Source: Ruminococcus sp. (lineage in GTDB: Bacteria; Bacillota; Clostridia; Oscillospirales; Ruminococcaceae). From it: a stretch of 64,000 bases of DNA. A program made the translations under genes and the position numbers. The notes below the pieces were generated by a model. The model ran no database searches. It saw only the letters and a list, made by a program, of their open reading frames with translations, and was not told the DNA's origin. The stretch is from positions 1 through 64,000 of the forward strand of contig JAETQO010000016.1 of the NCBI GenBank assembly GCA_021770655.1. The letters are read 5' to 3'. Shown piece after piece: positions 15,825-24,425 of this stretch; position 1 is the stretch's first letter, and every line of letters begins with the position of its first letter.

Positions 15825-17099
15825 TTATTCGTATCTGAGTGCGTCAATAGGATTGAGTCTTGCCGCTTTGATAGACGGGATAAGTCCGAATACTATTCCT
15901 ACTACCATTGAGAATATTACAGAGATCACAATGGACGGTGTAGATATAGCGACAGGTACTTCCGCGACCTTGGCGATTATCTGCGACAGACCAATTCCCG
16001 TAAGTACGCCGATTATTCCGCCTATGCTGGTAAGCACTGCGGCCTCGGTCAAAAACTGTGCGAGTATTCTGCGCTTTCTTGCGCCCAGCGCCTTTTTAAG
16101 TCCGATCTCTCTCGTTCTCTCCGTTACCGATACGAGCATAATGTTCATTACGCCGATACCGCCGACAAGCAGGGATATGCTTGCTATCCATATAAGCATA
16201 TTGTTAGTGGAGGAACTGAGATCCTGCAAGGACTTCGCCTGTTCAAGCAGGCTTTCGCTCTTGTATTCTACCGTTGCGCTCGTTTCCTCGCCGCCTGCGG
16301 ATTCCTTGGTAATGCTTTCGTTCAGAATGTCCGCAGTCTTTTTTCCTGCATTGGTCATTGCGTCCGTATCGACCGCTTTGGCTATGCAGTTTTCCGGCTC
16401 GTCGTAACGGAAAACTATTCCCCAGTCGTTGGTGGGCATGAATATCAGACCGCTGGAGGTCTGATTGTAGGTGTAAAAATCATCGACCGAGTTTATTACA
16501 GGCTCGAAAACGGTGTTCTGTACTGTCATGCCTATTATCGTGAAAGGCTCTCCGCTGATCTCAAGTATCTTTCCCACAGGGCTTTCACCCTCGAATATTC
16601 CTTCGGCAAGGGTCTTGTCAACGATGACTACTTTGTCAAAGTTTGTGAAGTTTCTGTCGGAAAAGCCTTTTCCCTCGACTATCTCGTAGCCTGCCGTTTC
16701 AAAATAATCCTTATCGATACCGTATATCGTAGCGGAATCTATTTTGCTGTTGAGATAGAACAGATTGTCGGGATTGTTTCTTGTGCGGTAAAACGTGCAG
16801 GATTCGACCTCTTTAAGCTCGTTGATGCGCTTTTTGGTGCTTTCGGTAAACATTGAAACATTCTTCGGAGGATTTTCCCATGAGAAGTCGCATACGGTAT
16901 CGCCGTCCGAAAGCTGTATCTTTACCGTGTTGTTCCCCGCACCGATAAGATTGTTCTTGATCTGCTCGTTCGTACCCTTTATGGTGGAAACTATAGCGAT
17001 TATCGCCGCGATTCCTATGATTATTCCAAGCATTGTAAGCAAGGAACGTATCTTATGGGAAAATATACCTTTAAATGAAAGTCTGATATTTTCTATCAT
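15825..17099 (-). CDS. ABC transporter permease, MacB/FtsX type
   Basis: A 424-residue permease with the MacB topology: one helix near the N-terminus (KIRSLLTMLGIIIGIAAIIAI), a large extracellular MacB_PCD-like domain (about 45-275), and three C-terminal helices forming the FtsX domain (from MLIWIASISLLVGGIGVMNIML). The RTREIGLKKALGARK loop between helices 2 and 3 contacts the ATPase. It works with the ATPase at 19007-19693 and the fusion proteins encoded upstream to export a peptide, antibiotic or signal, or to transmit mechanical force across the envelope. It is the last gene of the operon and begins 18 bp after the preceding stop codon, with GGGGAGG before the ATG. The substrate is unknown. 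Confidence 0.9.
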   Translation of the reverse strand: MIENIRLSFKGIFSHKIRSLLTMLGIIIGIAAIIAIVSTIKGTNEQIKNNLIGAGNNTVKIQLSDGDTVCDFSWENPPKNVSMFTESTKKRINELKEVESCTFYRTRNNPDNLFYLNSKIDSATIYGIDKDYFETAGYEIVEGKGFSDRNFTNFDKVVIVDKTLAEGIFEGESPVGKILEISGEPFTIIGMTVQNTVFEPVINSVDDFYTYNQTSSGLIFMPTNDWGIVFRYDEPENCIAKAVDTDAMTNAGKKTADILNESITKESAGGEETSATVEYKSESLLEQAKSLQDLSSSTNNMLIWIASISLLVGGIGVMNIMLVSVTERTREIGLKKALGARKRRILAQFLTEAAVLTSIGGIIGVLTGIGLSQIIAKVAEVPVAISTPSIVISVIFSMVVGIVFGLIPSIKAARLNPIDALRYE

Positions 17100-17117
17100 T
17101 AGTCCGTACCTCCCCGG

Positions 17118-19010
17118 TTAGTAGTATTCAGGGTAGAGGACCTCAGTGGAATCCTTAGTCCTTACGCCTTCTTTTACTTCCTTGCCGTAGGGGAAGCAAA
17201 TCCTGTCTTTCATTGAAAGTCCGCCCTTGACTTCTATGGAGTAACCGTACATTATTTTGCCCGTAGCAATGTATTGCTTTACAAGCTTATTGTTATCGTC
17301 GGCTTTCATTATGTAATAGTTGCCGTTTTCCTGCCTTACATAATGTATCGGCAGATAAACGCTGTTGCTTTCCGATGCTGTGCCGCTGAAGCTTACGCTT
17401 ACCCAGTCGTCCACATTGAAATCCGAACTGTCGGACAGCTTGGCTTCTACGGTATAGGTAGAACTGTTCGGATTGTCGCCCCAGTTGTAAGCCGTATAGG
17501 AAACAGGCTCGGTGTTTATCTTGGTGACTTCGGCGTCTATCATTGCGCCGGTATCATAGGAAGTGACCATGACCGACGCGCCCTCCTGAGCTTTGTCCAG
17601 ATTAAGCTCGCCTATGTTAAAGCTTACGGATACTCCGCCCTCGCCCTCGATTATTGCAAAGGCTGAATCGTCGGAATATTTGTCCTCGTAATATTCATCA
17701 TCGATATATTCCTGATTCTCGTCGGAGTACTCGTTGTCCGTTTCGTTTCCCGAAACGGCGTCTTCGACCGAACCGATCTTTTTGACTACGCCGTCTATTT
17801 GAGCGGTCACCTTTCCGTCGGTCTTCTTTTTAAGAGCGTCCTCATAATCCAGCTTTGCGGATTTAAGGTCAAGCTTGAGGCTTTTTATCTCGTCCTCTTT
17901 TTCAACTATCATTTTGCTTATTTCCGCTCTGCTGTACATATAATCCTCGGATTCAGGATCGGTGTCGGGCGTCTGCGGCGGCTCGGTATAATCGTCATCG
18001 TAATCCTCGTCGGTGTAGTCATCTTCGTTATCATAGTCGTCATTGTAGTCCTCGTCCTCTGCGGCGCTGTCGTCAACGTCGTCGGGTATACTGTCGACAC
18101 CGCTGTCGCTGTTCTCCGACTTGTCTTTCAGACTTGCGGGAAGAAGAACGGAGAATTTTCCGAAATGCGTTTCCTTGGTGTCAAGGGAGAGCATACCCGT
18201 TTCCTTGTCGGTGGAGATCCCGTTTGAGATCACCCATTCTTTAAAAGTACCGTTGGTGAGGTTTTCGCAGTTTACTATCCACTTGTAAAGAAATTCGGAA
18301 TTTTCATTGTAAACGCAAAGCTCCGCATATTTTCTTGTGTAGAATATCCTTGAAAGAAAGGCGGCGGAAACCTTTGTCTTTTCGTTGCAGTTTATAATGT
18401 ATGGGTCTTCCTTTGTTCCGAGATTATTTTCTTTAAACGCCGCCGTCACTACGTCCGTAGTTTCTATCGGTTCAGGCTCTTCAATGTCCGGCCGGCTGTC
18501 GTCCGGTATCGGCTCGGAATCTTCCGGAAATTCCGGTTCTTCGGGGATTTCCGGCTCTTCCGGCTCATAATCGTCCGGCTCAGGCTCTTTCGGCGCGTCC
18601 TCGGAGGGTTTCAGCGTCTTATAGCCGGCAAGCTCCTTTTCCGCCATTTTTATATTCTGCTCGCAGACCTTTACCTGATTTTCTTTCTGTGAAATCTCAA
18701 GCTCTACTACTGTCATATCATACTCAAGGATAGTGTCGCCCTTTTTGACCGGGTCGCCCTCCTTGACAAGAACTTTCTTAACCAGCTTTTCGTTGTCAAG
18801 CTCTATCTTCTGAGAGTTGGCGGAGATTATCTGTCCGTCCATAGTTGTGTTGGAATATTCGTACATATCGGCGCTTTCCGCCATAAGATTTACGGGAACG
18901 ACGTCCACGACTATCTTCTTATCCTTGGAACTCTTGTATTTTGTAAATCCGAAATATCCGCCGCCTCCGAGGATCGCAATGCAAAGGAGAGTAATAATAA
19001 GCTTTTTCAT
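17118..19010 (-). CDS. Membrane fusion protein (HlyD/MacA-like) with a large inserted domain and acidic linkers
   Basis: A 630-residue membrane-anchored adaptor for the MacB-like transporter. It has an N-terminal helix (about 3-22), then a biotinyl-lipoyl half (VKKGDTILEYD) and the first coiled-coil helix (about 100-125). The second helix (about 375-405) and the second lipoyl half (GKVTAQIDGVVKKIGSV) come only after some 250 extra residues. This insert consists of an E/P/D-rich linker (about 130-185), a globular part (about 188-300) with GTKEDPYIINCNE and FGKFSVLLPASL, and a D/Y/E-rich linker (about 310-365). Beta-barrel and C-terminal domains follow. Its ATG overlaps the upstream ATPase stop by 4 bp. 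The insert sits where the alpha-hairpin tip should be. Its role is unknown. Confidence 0.82.
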   Translation of the reverse strand: MKKLIITLLCIAILGGGGYFGFTKYKSSKDKKIVVDVVPVNLMAESADMYEYSNTTMDGQIISANSQKIELDNEKLVKKVLVKEGDPVKKGDTILEYDMTVVELEISQKENQVKVCEQNIKMAEKELAGYKTLKPSEDAPKEPEPDDYEPEEPEIPEEPEFPEDSEPIPDDSRPDIEEPEPIETTDVVTAAFKENNLGTKEDPYIINCNEKTKVSAAFLSRIFYTRKYAELCVYNENSEFLYKWIVNCENLTNGTFKEWVISNGISTDKETGMLSLDTKETHFGKFSVLLPASLKDKSENSDSGVDSIPDDVDDSAAEDEDYNDDYDNEDDYTDEDYDDDYTEPPQTPDTDPESEDYMYSRAEISKMIVEKEDEIKSLKLDLKSAKLDYEDALKKKTDGKVTAQIDGVVKKIGSVEDAVSGNETDNEYSDENQEYIDDEYYEDKYSDDSAFAIIEGEGGVSVSFNIGELNLDKAQEGASVMVTSYDTGAMIDAEVTKINTEPVSYTAYNWGDNPNSSTYTVEAKLSDSSDFNVDDWVSVSFSGTASESNSVYLPIHYVRQENGNYYIMKADDNNKLVKQYIATGKIMYGYSIEVKGGLSMKDRICFPYGKEVKEGVRTKDSTEVLYPEYY

Positions 19011-19693
19011 TCCTTTTCACCCGTCCTTTCTTTATAAAGCTCGCCGTCGCGGATATACATTATCCGCTTGGCACATTTTGCAATATCCGGCTCGTGGGTT
19101 ATCATAACAATGGTCACGCCGTCGTCGTTAAGCTCTTTGAAAAGCTCCATTACCTGATCGCCGGATTTTGTATCCAGCGCACCCGTCGGCTCGTCGGCAA
19201 GCAAAAGCTTGGGATGATTGACGATAGCCCTTGCGATAGCTACTCTCTGTTTCTGTCCGCCCGAAAGCTGAGTAGGCTTAAAGCTCATTCTTTCCGCAAG
19301 CCCCACTCTTTTAAGAGCCGCTATTGCCTTTTCGCGTCTTACCTTTTTGCTTACGCCCGCATAAAGCAGAGGAAGTTCAACGTTTTCAAGCGCCGACTGT
19401 CTAGGGAGCAGGTTGAAATTCTGGAACACGAAACCGATCTTTTTATTTCTTATATCCGAAAGCTTTTTGTCGTTAGCGGACATAATATCAGCTCCGTCAA
19501 ATATAAAGCTTCCCTTGGTCTGCTTGTCAAGACACCCGATTATATTCATCAGTGTTGATTTTCCCGAACCGGAGGGTCCCATTATAGCAACATATTCGCC
19601 CTCCTCAACGCTCAGGGAAATATCTTTAAGGACGGGAACAGGCTCCCTGCCCTGAATGTAGTCCTTATAGATATTTTTCAGTTCAAATACCAT
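19007..19693 (-). CDS. ABC transporter ATP-binding protein (MacB/LolD-type)
   Basis: A 228-residue cytoplasmic ATPase powering the MacB-like permease. It shows Walker A GPSGSGKST, Q-loop FQNFNLL, signature LSGGQKQRVAIARA, Walker B LLLADEPTGALD and the H-loop MITHEP. This is the pattern of the MacB/LolD/FtsE group. Starting residues MVFELKNIYKDY are preceded by a clear AGGAGG site. It begins 11 bp after the first fusion-protein gene and overlaps the second fusion-protein gene by 4 bp, so the four genes form a tight operon. It is normal in length and all catalytic motifs are intact. Confidence 0.95.
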   Translation of the reverse strand: MVFELKNIYKDYIQGREPVPVLKDISLSVEEGEYVAIMGPSGSGKSTLMNIIGCLDKQTKGSFIFDGADIMSANDKKLSDIRNKKIGFVFQNFNLLPRQSALENVELPLLYAGVSKKVRREKAIAALKRVGLAERMSFKPTQLSGGQKQRVAIARAIVNHPKLLLADEPTGALDTKSGDQVMELFKELNDDGVTIVMITHEPDIAKCAKRIMYIRDGELYKERTGEKE

Positions 19694-19704
19694 ATCGGAC
19701 CTCC

Positions 19705-21156
19705 TTATTCCGCCGCCTCGGCAGGCTCTTCGCCGCCGTTCTCGACAGGTTCTTCAGCGTCCTCGGCAGTTTCTCCGTCCTTGGTGAATTCATCGCCGTA
19801 CAGGCTGTTGAGATAAGCCTCTATCTCTTCGTCCGTCATGCTTTCCAGCATTTCTTCGTCAATCGCAGGCTCATCGCCTATTTCCATGCCGCCCATATCG
19901 CCCATGTCCTCGTACATTTCATTATCGCCCATGCCTTCTTCACCCATATCAAGGTCGTTGGGGGCAACGGAAACGTCCGCCTCATTGGTGGTAGCGGTCA
20001 TGCCTTCTTTGATTGAGCTGTCGGGATAAGCGATATAATCGTCGGCGGAAAGACCGGATTTGATCTCGCAGTCGCCGTTTTCCTCGTCCTTTTCACCGAT
20101 CTCGAAATATCTCTTTTCGATCTCGCCGTCCTCGTCCTTTGCCCAGACGTAGTTTTTATCTCCGTCCTTGCAGACAAAGTCGGAATAGAGCCAGATGCCT
20201 GTTTTTTCGACAGCCTCGCTCTGTCCGTTGTCAAGCTCGATGAGAATGTGCTGTCCGAGCATAAAGCCGTCAAGCGATTCCGGCTTTACATAGAAAGCAT
20301 AGTTTGAAGATGAAGTCATTTCGTCGCTTTCCATATAAGAGTACATATCGTCGCTGTTTGCTTTCGGATTTGTGTCTACGGAGGTTATCTCGCCTTTCCA
20401 TACGGAGTCGTCGAGTCTTGACTTGATTATAACAGGTACGCCCTGCATAACATTCTGGATATTCTGCTCGTTGACGCTTCCCTTTATTCTGTAATCTCCC
20501 TCGGCAGTGATCTGCATAATAACGTCGCCGCCTTCCGACTGGAGAGTGTCAATTGATTTTACGTTCTTTACCGTTCCGTCCATAGACGCGGTGACATAAG
20601 CCTTTTTGGTGGAGGACTCAAGCTTTTTGATCTCCACGTTCTTGGCTTTTATGTCGTATTCGTTTTTGGAATTGTCGCTTTGCAGGGAAAGTATCTGGGT
20701 GGTATAGGATACCGCCGCGTCTTCGCCCACGTTTTTCTTTTCCTTTTCCAGTTCGGATATCTGATTCTTGTTGGACTCTATCTCGTTTTTCAGCCTTTCG
20801 ACTTCAAGCTTTGCCTGATCGAGCTGAAGCTCAATAGCTTCTACGTCGTATGTAACAAGCTTGTCGCCTTTCTTTACCGAATCGCCGTCCTTGACAAGTA
20901 TCTCGTCAATGGTCTTGGAACTGTCGTATTTTACATCCGCAGACTCCTGCGCCTCAACAACTCCCGAGAACACGCAGTTGGCAAGACTGAACTCTGAAAC
21001 CGTGTTCAGGTTTGAGACCTTTTGAACGTAAACCTTCTGGCCGTTTTTCGAGCCGCCGTTCCCCGCCTTTTTCCAGATGAGAAATCCGCCGGCGCAGAGC
21101 GCACAGACGACCGCCAGCACCACTATAACGGTGCAGATCCTTTTTTTCTTCGTCAT
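19705..21156 (-). CDS. Membrane fusion protein (HlyD/MacA-like), first gene of the ABC operon
   Basis: A 483-residue adaptor. It has an N-terminal membrane anchor (about 6-28), a lipoyl half-motif LVKDGDSVKKGDKLV, a normal helical hairpin (about 105-180), a second half KAYVTASMDGTVKNV, and a beta-barrel region with GVPVIIKSRLDDSVWKG. The last about 90 residues are very acidic and rich in Met and Gly (for example DMGEEGMGDNEMYEDMGDMG), which is not part of the family core. I start at ATG 21156, with GGAGG 7 nt upstream, rather than 19 codons earlier. It is the first gene after a long leader that contains an intrinsic terminator. Having two different fusion proteins for one ATPase and one permease is unusual; they may act as a hetero-complex. 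Confidence 0.85.
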   Translation of the reverse strand: MTKKKRICTVIVVLAVVCALCAGGFLIWKKAGNGGSKNGQKVYVQKVSNLNTVSEFSLANCVFSGVVEAQESADVKYDSSKTIDEILVKDGDSVKKGDKLVTYDVEAIELQLDQAKLEVERLKNEIESNKNQISELEKEKKNVGEDAAVSYTTQILSLQSDNSKNEYDIKAKNVEIKKLESSTKKAYVTASMDGTVKNVKSIDTLQSEGGDVIMQITAEGDYRIKGSVNEQNIQNVMQGVPVIIKSRLDDSVWKGEITSVDTNPKANSDDMYSYMESDEMTSSSNYAFYVKPESLDGFMLGQHILIELDNGQSEAVEKTGIWLYSDFVCKDGDKNYVWAKDEDGEIEKRYFEIGEKDEENGDCEIKSGLSADDYIAYPDSSIKEGMTATTNEADVSVAPNDLDMGEEGMGDNEMYEDMGDMGGMEIGDEPAIDEEMLESMTDEEIEAYLNSLYGDEFTKDGETAEDAEEPVENGGEEPAEAAE

Positions 21157-21185
21157 TACGTTACCTCCAATTATGTTTTGAGAAA

Positions 21186-21358
21186 TAAAAAATCCGTTTG
21201 AAGGGAGCTTCAATCGGACGTGATCAATCCACAGAAGAAGTATAAATCAGTCCTGCGCGGCTTCTGTCGGGCTGTGCAGTTTTTCTGTGGGAAGAGTATT
21301 CGCCTGTAACGTCCGTTGCCTGTACCATTCAATTCTTTTGTTCTTTGTTTTTATCTCT
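21186..21358 (-). promoter_or_regulatory. Leader with intrinsic terminator (attenuator candidate) of the ABC operon
   Basis: The operon's leader is about 200 nt. Close to its 3' end, on the minus strand, is TCCG-A-TTGAAG, a CTCC loop, CTTCAA-A-CGGA, then TTTTTTATTT. This is a 10-bp terminator stem about 30-60 nt before the first start codon. Upstream, CCACAGAA and TTCTGTGG arms can form an enclosing hairpin. Termination before the genes implies readthrough control by translation of a leader peptide, a ligand or a protein. The signal is unknown. Confidence 0.7.
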
Positions 21359-21364
21359 GTGTTA

Positions 21365-21392
21365 ATTATATCACAAATTGGATATATGTCAA
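21365..21392 (-). promoter_or_regulatory. Promoter of the ABC efflux operon
   Basis: Minus-strand consensus TTGACA (21387-21392), a 16-nt spacer and TATAAT (21365-21370), preceded by TGTGA at the -10. It is strong, which fits control by termination in the leader. Confidence 0.85.
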
Positions 21393-21584
21393 TAAAATCG
21401 TCATATCTTTTAAGAAACTCATAAGATTTTTGGGGGTAATGAAAAATCGGAGAGATACGGACGGCACTGATTTGTAAAAAATCACATCAGAGGTTTTGCA
21501 GATCAATTCCCGATACATTGCTTGGTTTGGCTTATTCATAAAAAATCTTTTCCTACCCCCTTTATTTTTTTGTTAGAATAGTGT

Positions 21585-21590
21585 ATAATG
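21585..21590 (+). promoter_or_regulatory. Probable -10 box of the zapA operon
   Basis: TATAAT preceded by TG. The matching -35 (TTTATT at 21562) is weak. If used, transcription starts around 21597, so the 179-bp palindromic element lies entirely inside the 5' untranslated region. Confidence 0.5.
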
Positions 21591-21601
21591 TAATTGATTG
21601 T

Positions 21602-21780
21602 TTAAGGTAACACCGCACAACTATTGTGTGCGGATAACGCAGAAAATTTTTCGTTAGATTGTATAGAAACGACGCAGGAATACTTGTGTCTTTCAAGGAG
21701 TTTCTGTGCAGGATAACGGAAAATTGGCAAGTTAGACGTACACAAAGCCGTTAGGCGGTAGTTGTGCGGTGTTGCCTTAA
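21602..21780 (+). repeat. 179-bp TTAAGG...CCTTAA palindromic element (full-length form)
   Basis: Terminal inverted repeats of about 22 bp (TTAAGGTAACACCGCACAAC and its mirror). The interior carries two GGATAACG direct repeats at 21632 and 21711, 79 bp apart. It encodes no protein. It is virtually identical to 41470-41648 in the opposite orientation. It sits between the probable promoter and zapA. Confidence 0.93.
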
Positions 21781-21855
21781 GGCTTTAGCCGACGGTTATG
21801 CGGCGCGCTTTGATCGCGTTACTGATGACTTGAAATTTTAAAGGAGGCAAAAACT

Positions 21856-22371
21856 ATGAAAAATAAGCTGAAGGTCAATATTTATAACAGGACCTATAAC
21901 CTTTTATCGGAGGAAACCCAGGGCTATACGGAGAAGCTTGCGGCAGTGATAAATTCCAAGATAACCGGACTTTTAAAGGCTATCCCCAGCCTTTCCGTTC
22001 AGGACGCCGCCGTACTTACTTCTCTTGACTGTCTGGACGAGCTTAACAAGGCTAACCAGAACATAGAAAATATACGCACTCAGATCAAGGATTATGTTGA
22101 CGACGCAGGTAAGGCGAGAGCGCAGGCAGACGAGGCTCATCGTGAGATTCGGGAGCTGAAAGAAAGGATAGCCGCGCTGGAAACTGAGCTGAACGAAAGA
22201 ACGGTGGTAAAGAGGGAGCCTGCCGACGAGGTGATAAACGCCAACGATATTCTTTCACAGGAGATACGCAGCGCCCTTGAAAGCCCTGTGCATTCCGCTC
22301 AGGGACAGAACCGAAACGGAAATTATGTGGGAACGGTGAATTATAAGCCGGAAAACGGGGGAAGCCGTTAA
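21856..22371 (+). CDS. zapA: Cell division protein ZapA-like
   Basis: A 171-residue ZapA-family protein that binds FtsZ and promotes Z-ring assembly in the cytoplasm. The ZapA core is at residues 1-90 (KLKVNIYNRTYNLLSEE...VLTSLDCLDEL), followed by a long coiled coil (about 62-115) and a low-complexity tail. It is longer than typical ZapA (about 90-110) because of this tail. The start has AAAGGAGG 8 nt upstream. Its stop codon overlaps the ATG of the U32 peptidase gene by 1 bp, a pairing often seen in Firmicutes. Confidence 0.85.
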   Translation: MKNKLKVNIYNRTYNLLSEETQGYTEKLAAVINSKITGLLKAIPSLSVQDAAVLTSLDCLDELNKANQNIENIRTQIKDYVDDAGKARAQADEAHREIRELKERIAALETELNERTVVKREPADEVINANDILSQEIRSALESPVHSAQGQNRNGNYVGTVNYKPENGGSR

Positions 22372-24425
22372 TGGCTGAAATACTTGCGCCCTGCGGCTCG
22401 GAGGAGTCGCTTACCGCGGCCTTGCGATGCGGCTGTGACGCGGTATATCTTGGAGGAGAGCATTTTTCCGCAAGACAGAACGCCGTGAATTTTACAAAGG
22501 AACAGTTGAAAAAGGCTGTATACCGATGTCATAAGCGGGGAGTAAAGGTCTATCAGGCTGTTAATACCGTGGTGTTCGACGAACAGCTGGAGGAATGTAA
22601 GGCGGCGGTGAAATATGCCGCAGAGATCGGTATCGACGGTCTTATTACGCAGGATCTTGCGCTTGTGGAGATATGCAGAAACTGTTGTCCCGATATGGAG
22701 TATCACGCCTCAACTCAGATGACCGTTCACAGCGAAAGTGGAGTTTTGCAGGCAAAAGCACTTGGATTTTCAAGGGCGGTCCTTTCGAGAGAACTGCCCC
22801 GATCGGTTATAGAAGAACTTACGGGGCTTGGGATAGAAACGGAGGTTTTTGTACACGGTGCGCTGTGTATGTCCGTTTCGGGACAGTGCTATATGAGCGC
22901 AGTGATAGGATCGCGCAGTGCGAACAGAGGACTTTGCGCTCAGGCGTGCAGACTTCCGGCGTCTGCGGAAAAGGGAGAAGAGCGTTACGACCTGTCGCTT
23001 AAAGATATGTCTTATCTGAACAGGCTCGGAGACCTTTCGGATATGGGCGTGACTTCTTTGAAGATAGAGGGACGAATGAAACGTCCCGAATATGTTGCGG
23101 CGGCGGTGGACAGTTGTAAAAACGCTCTTGAGGGAAAAGATTTTGATCTGAAACGGCTTGAGGCCGTTTTCTCTCGGAGCGGCTTTACCGACGGCTATTT
23201 TACAGGCAAAACGGGAAAGGCGATGTTCGGCACAAGGCAGAAGGAGGACGTTATCTCCGCCGCAAAGATATTGCCGGAGCTTCACGAGCTTTACAGGCGG
23301 ACGGATAAGAGGGGAAAAGTAGCTTTCGAGTTTTCACTTCACGAGGGAAAACCATGCGTTCTCAGCGCAGAGGACGAAAACGGAGTAAGAGTGCAGGTTA
23401 CGGGAGATGTTCCCGAAAAGGCGTTGAAAAAGCCCTGCGATGAAGATTTTGTGAAAAAACAGCTTTCAAAGCTTGGGGATACTATTTATGAATTCGGAGG
23501 GCTGAAAACGGACATAGACGGCGGATTGGCTTTTCCCGTCTCGGCGATAAACGAAATGAGAAGACGCGTCATAGCTTTGCTTGATAATGAACGGAGCGAA
23601 TATTTTACTCGCAGGGTAAGCTTTGACGACCGTGACGTGACCGACTTCAAGCCGATAGAAAGAACCGAAAATTTTGAAATAAGAGTGATTATCTCAAAAC
23701 TTTCACAGCTGGATGGGCTTGACCTGTCTGATGTAGGGCTTTTGGGAGTGCCGGCGCAGCTGGTGCTAAAGGCTATTGAAATGGGCGTCGATAAGGATAA
23801 AATACTTGCGGTAACGCCTAGGTTTACCTTTGACGAAAAGAGCCTTGTCACCAAGCTTGAGAGGATAAAAACTGCGGGAGTTACAAAAATGCTGGCAATG
23901 AATATCGGACATTGCCTTATTGCCGAAAGGCTGGGCTTTGAGCTTCATACGGGCTATTCCTTTAATCTGTGCAATTCTGCGGCGCTGAACTGCGTTAAAA
24001 AGCTGGGTGCAAAGGACTGTACGGTATCGTTCGAGATGAAAGCGGCTCAGCTTCAAAAACTGAAAAAACCTCTGCTTGCGGGAATTTTCGCCTACGGCAG
24101 ACTTCCCCTTATGCTTACCGCAAACTGCCCGATAAAGCAGGATACAGGCTGTAAAGGCTGTCGGGGACATTTATTTGACAGAACGGGCAGAGAATTTCCC
24201 GTAAAATGCCCGAAAGAACACGGCTGTGCGGAGATACTGAATTCGGATATTCTTTATCTTGCGGATAAGCTTGACGATTTTAAAAATGCAGATTTTCTGG
24301 AGCTGCATTTTTATGAGGAAACGTCGGAAGAGATCGGGGAGATAATTAGGGCGTATAAATACGGTTCGGCTGAGGAAAAGCCGCATAACGCCACAAACGG
24401 ACTATATTACAGAGGAGTTTTATAA
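22371..24425 (+). CDS. U32-family peptidase/hydroxylation protein
   Basis: A 684-residue U32 family protein. Family members include collagenase-like proteins and the TrhP/RlhA proteins needed for prephenate-dependent RNA hydroxylation. The U32 signature region is EVFVHGALCMSVSGQCYMS, followed by GSRSANRGLCAQACR, whose cysteines probably hold a metal or Fe-S cluster. A DUF3656-like collagenase domain occupies about residues 310-430. The C-terminal part has a further cysteine group, CPIKQDTGCKGCRGH, around residue 590. It overlaps zapA by 1 bp and dut follows directly. Proteolytic activity is not established; an RNA-modification role is an equally good inference. Confidence 0.87.
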   Translation: MAEILAPCGSEESLTAALRCGCDAVYLGGEHFSARQNAVNFTKEQLKKAVYRCHKRGVKVYQAVNTVVFDEQLEECKAAVKYAAEIGIDGLITQDLALVEICRNCCPDMEYHASTQMTVHSESGVLQAKALGFSRAVLSRELPRSVIEELTGLGIETEVFVHGALCMSVSGQCYMSAVIGSRSANRGLCAQACRLPASAEKGEERYDLSLKDMSYLNRLGDLSDMGVTSLKIEGRMKRPEYVAAAVDSCKNALEGKDFDLKRLEAVFSRSGFTDGYFTGKTGKAMFGTRQKEDVISAAKILPELHELYRRTDKRGKVAFEFSLHEGKPCVLSAEDENGVRVQVTGDVPEKALKKPCDEDFVKKQLSKLGDTIYEFGGLKTDIDGGLAFPVSAINEMRRRVIALLDNERSEYFTRRVSFDDRDVTDFKPIERTENFEIRVIISKLSQLDGLDLSDVGLLGVPAQLVLKAIEMGVDKDKILAVTPRFTFDEKSLVTKLERIKTAGVTKMLAMNIGHCLIAERLGFELHTGYSFNLCNSAALNCVKKLGAKDCTVSFEMKAAQLQKLKKPLLAGIFAYGRLPLMLTANCPIKQDTGCKGCRGHLFDRTGREFPVKCPKEHGCAEILNSDILYLADKLDDFKNADFLELHFYEETSEEIGEIIRAYKYGSAEEKPHNATNGLYYRGVL

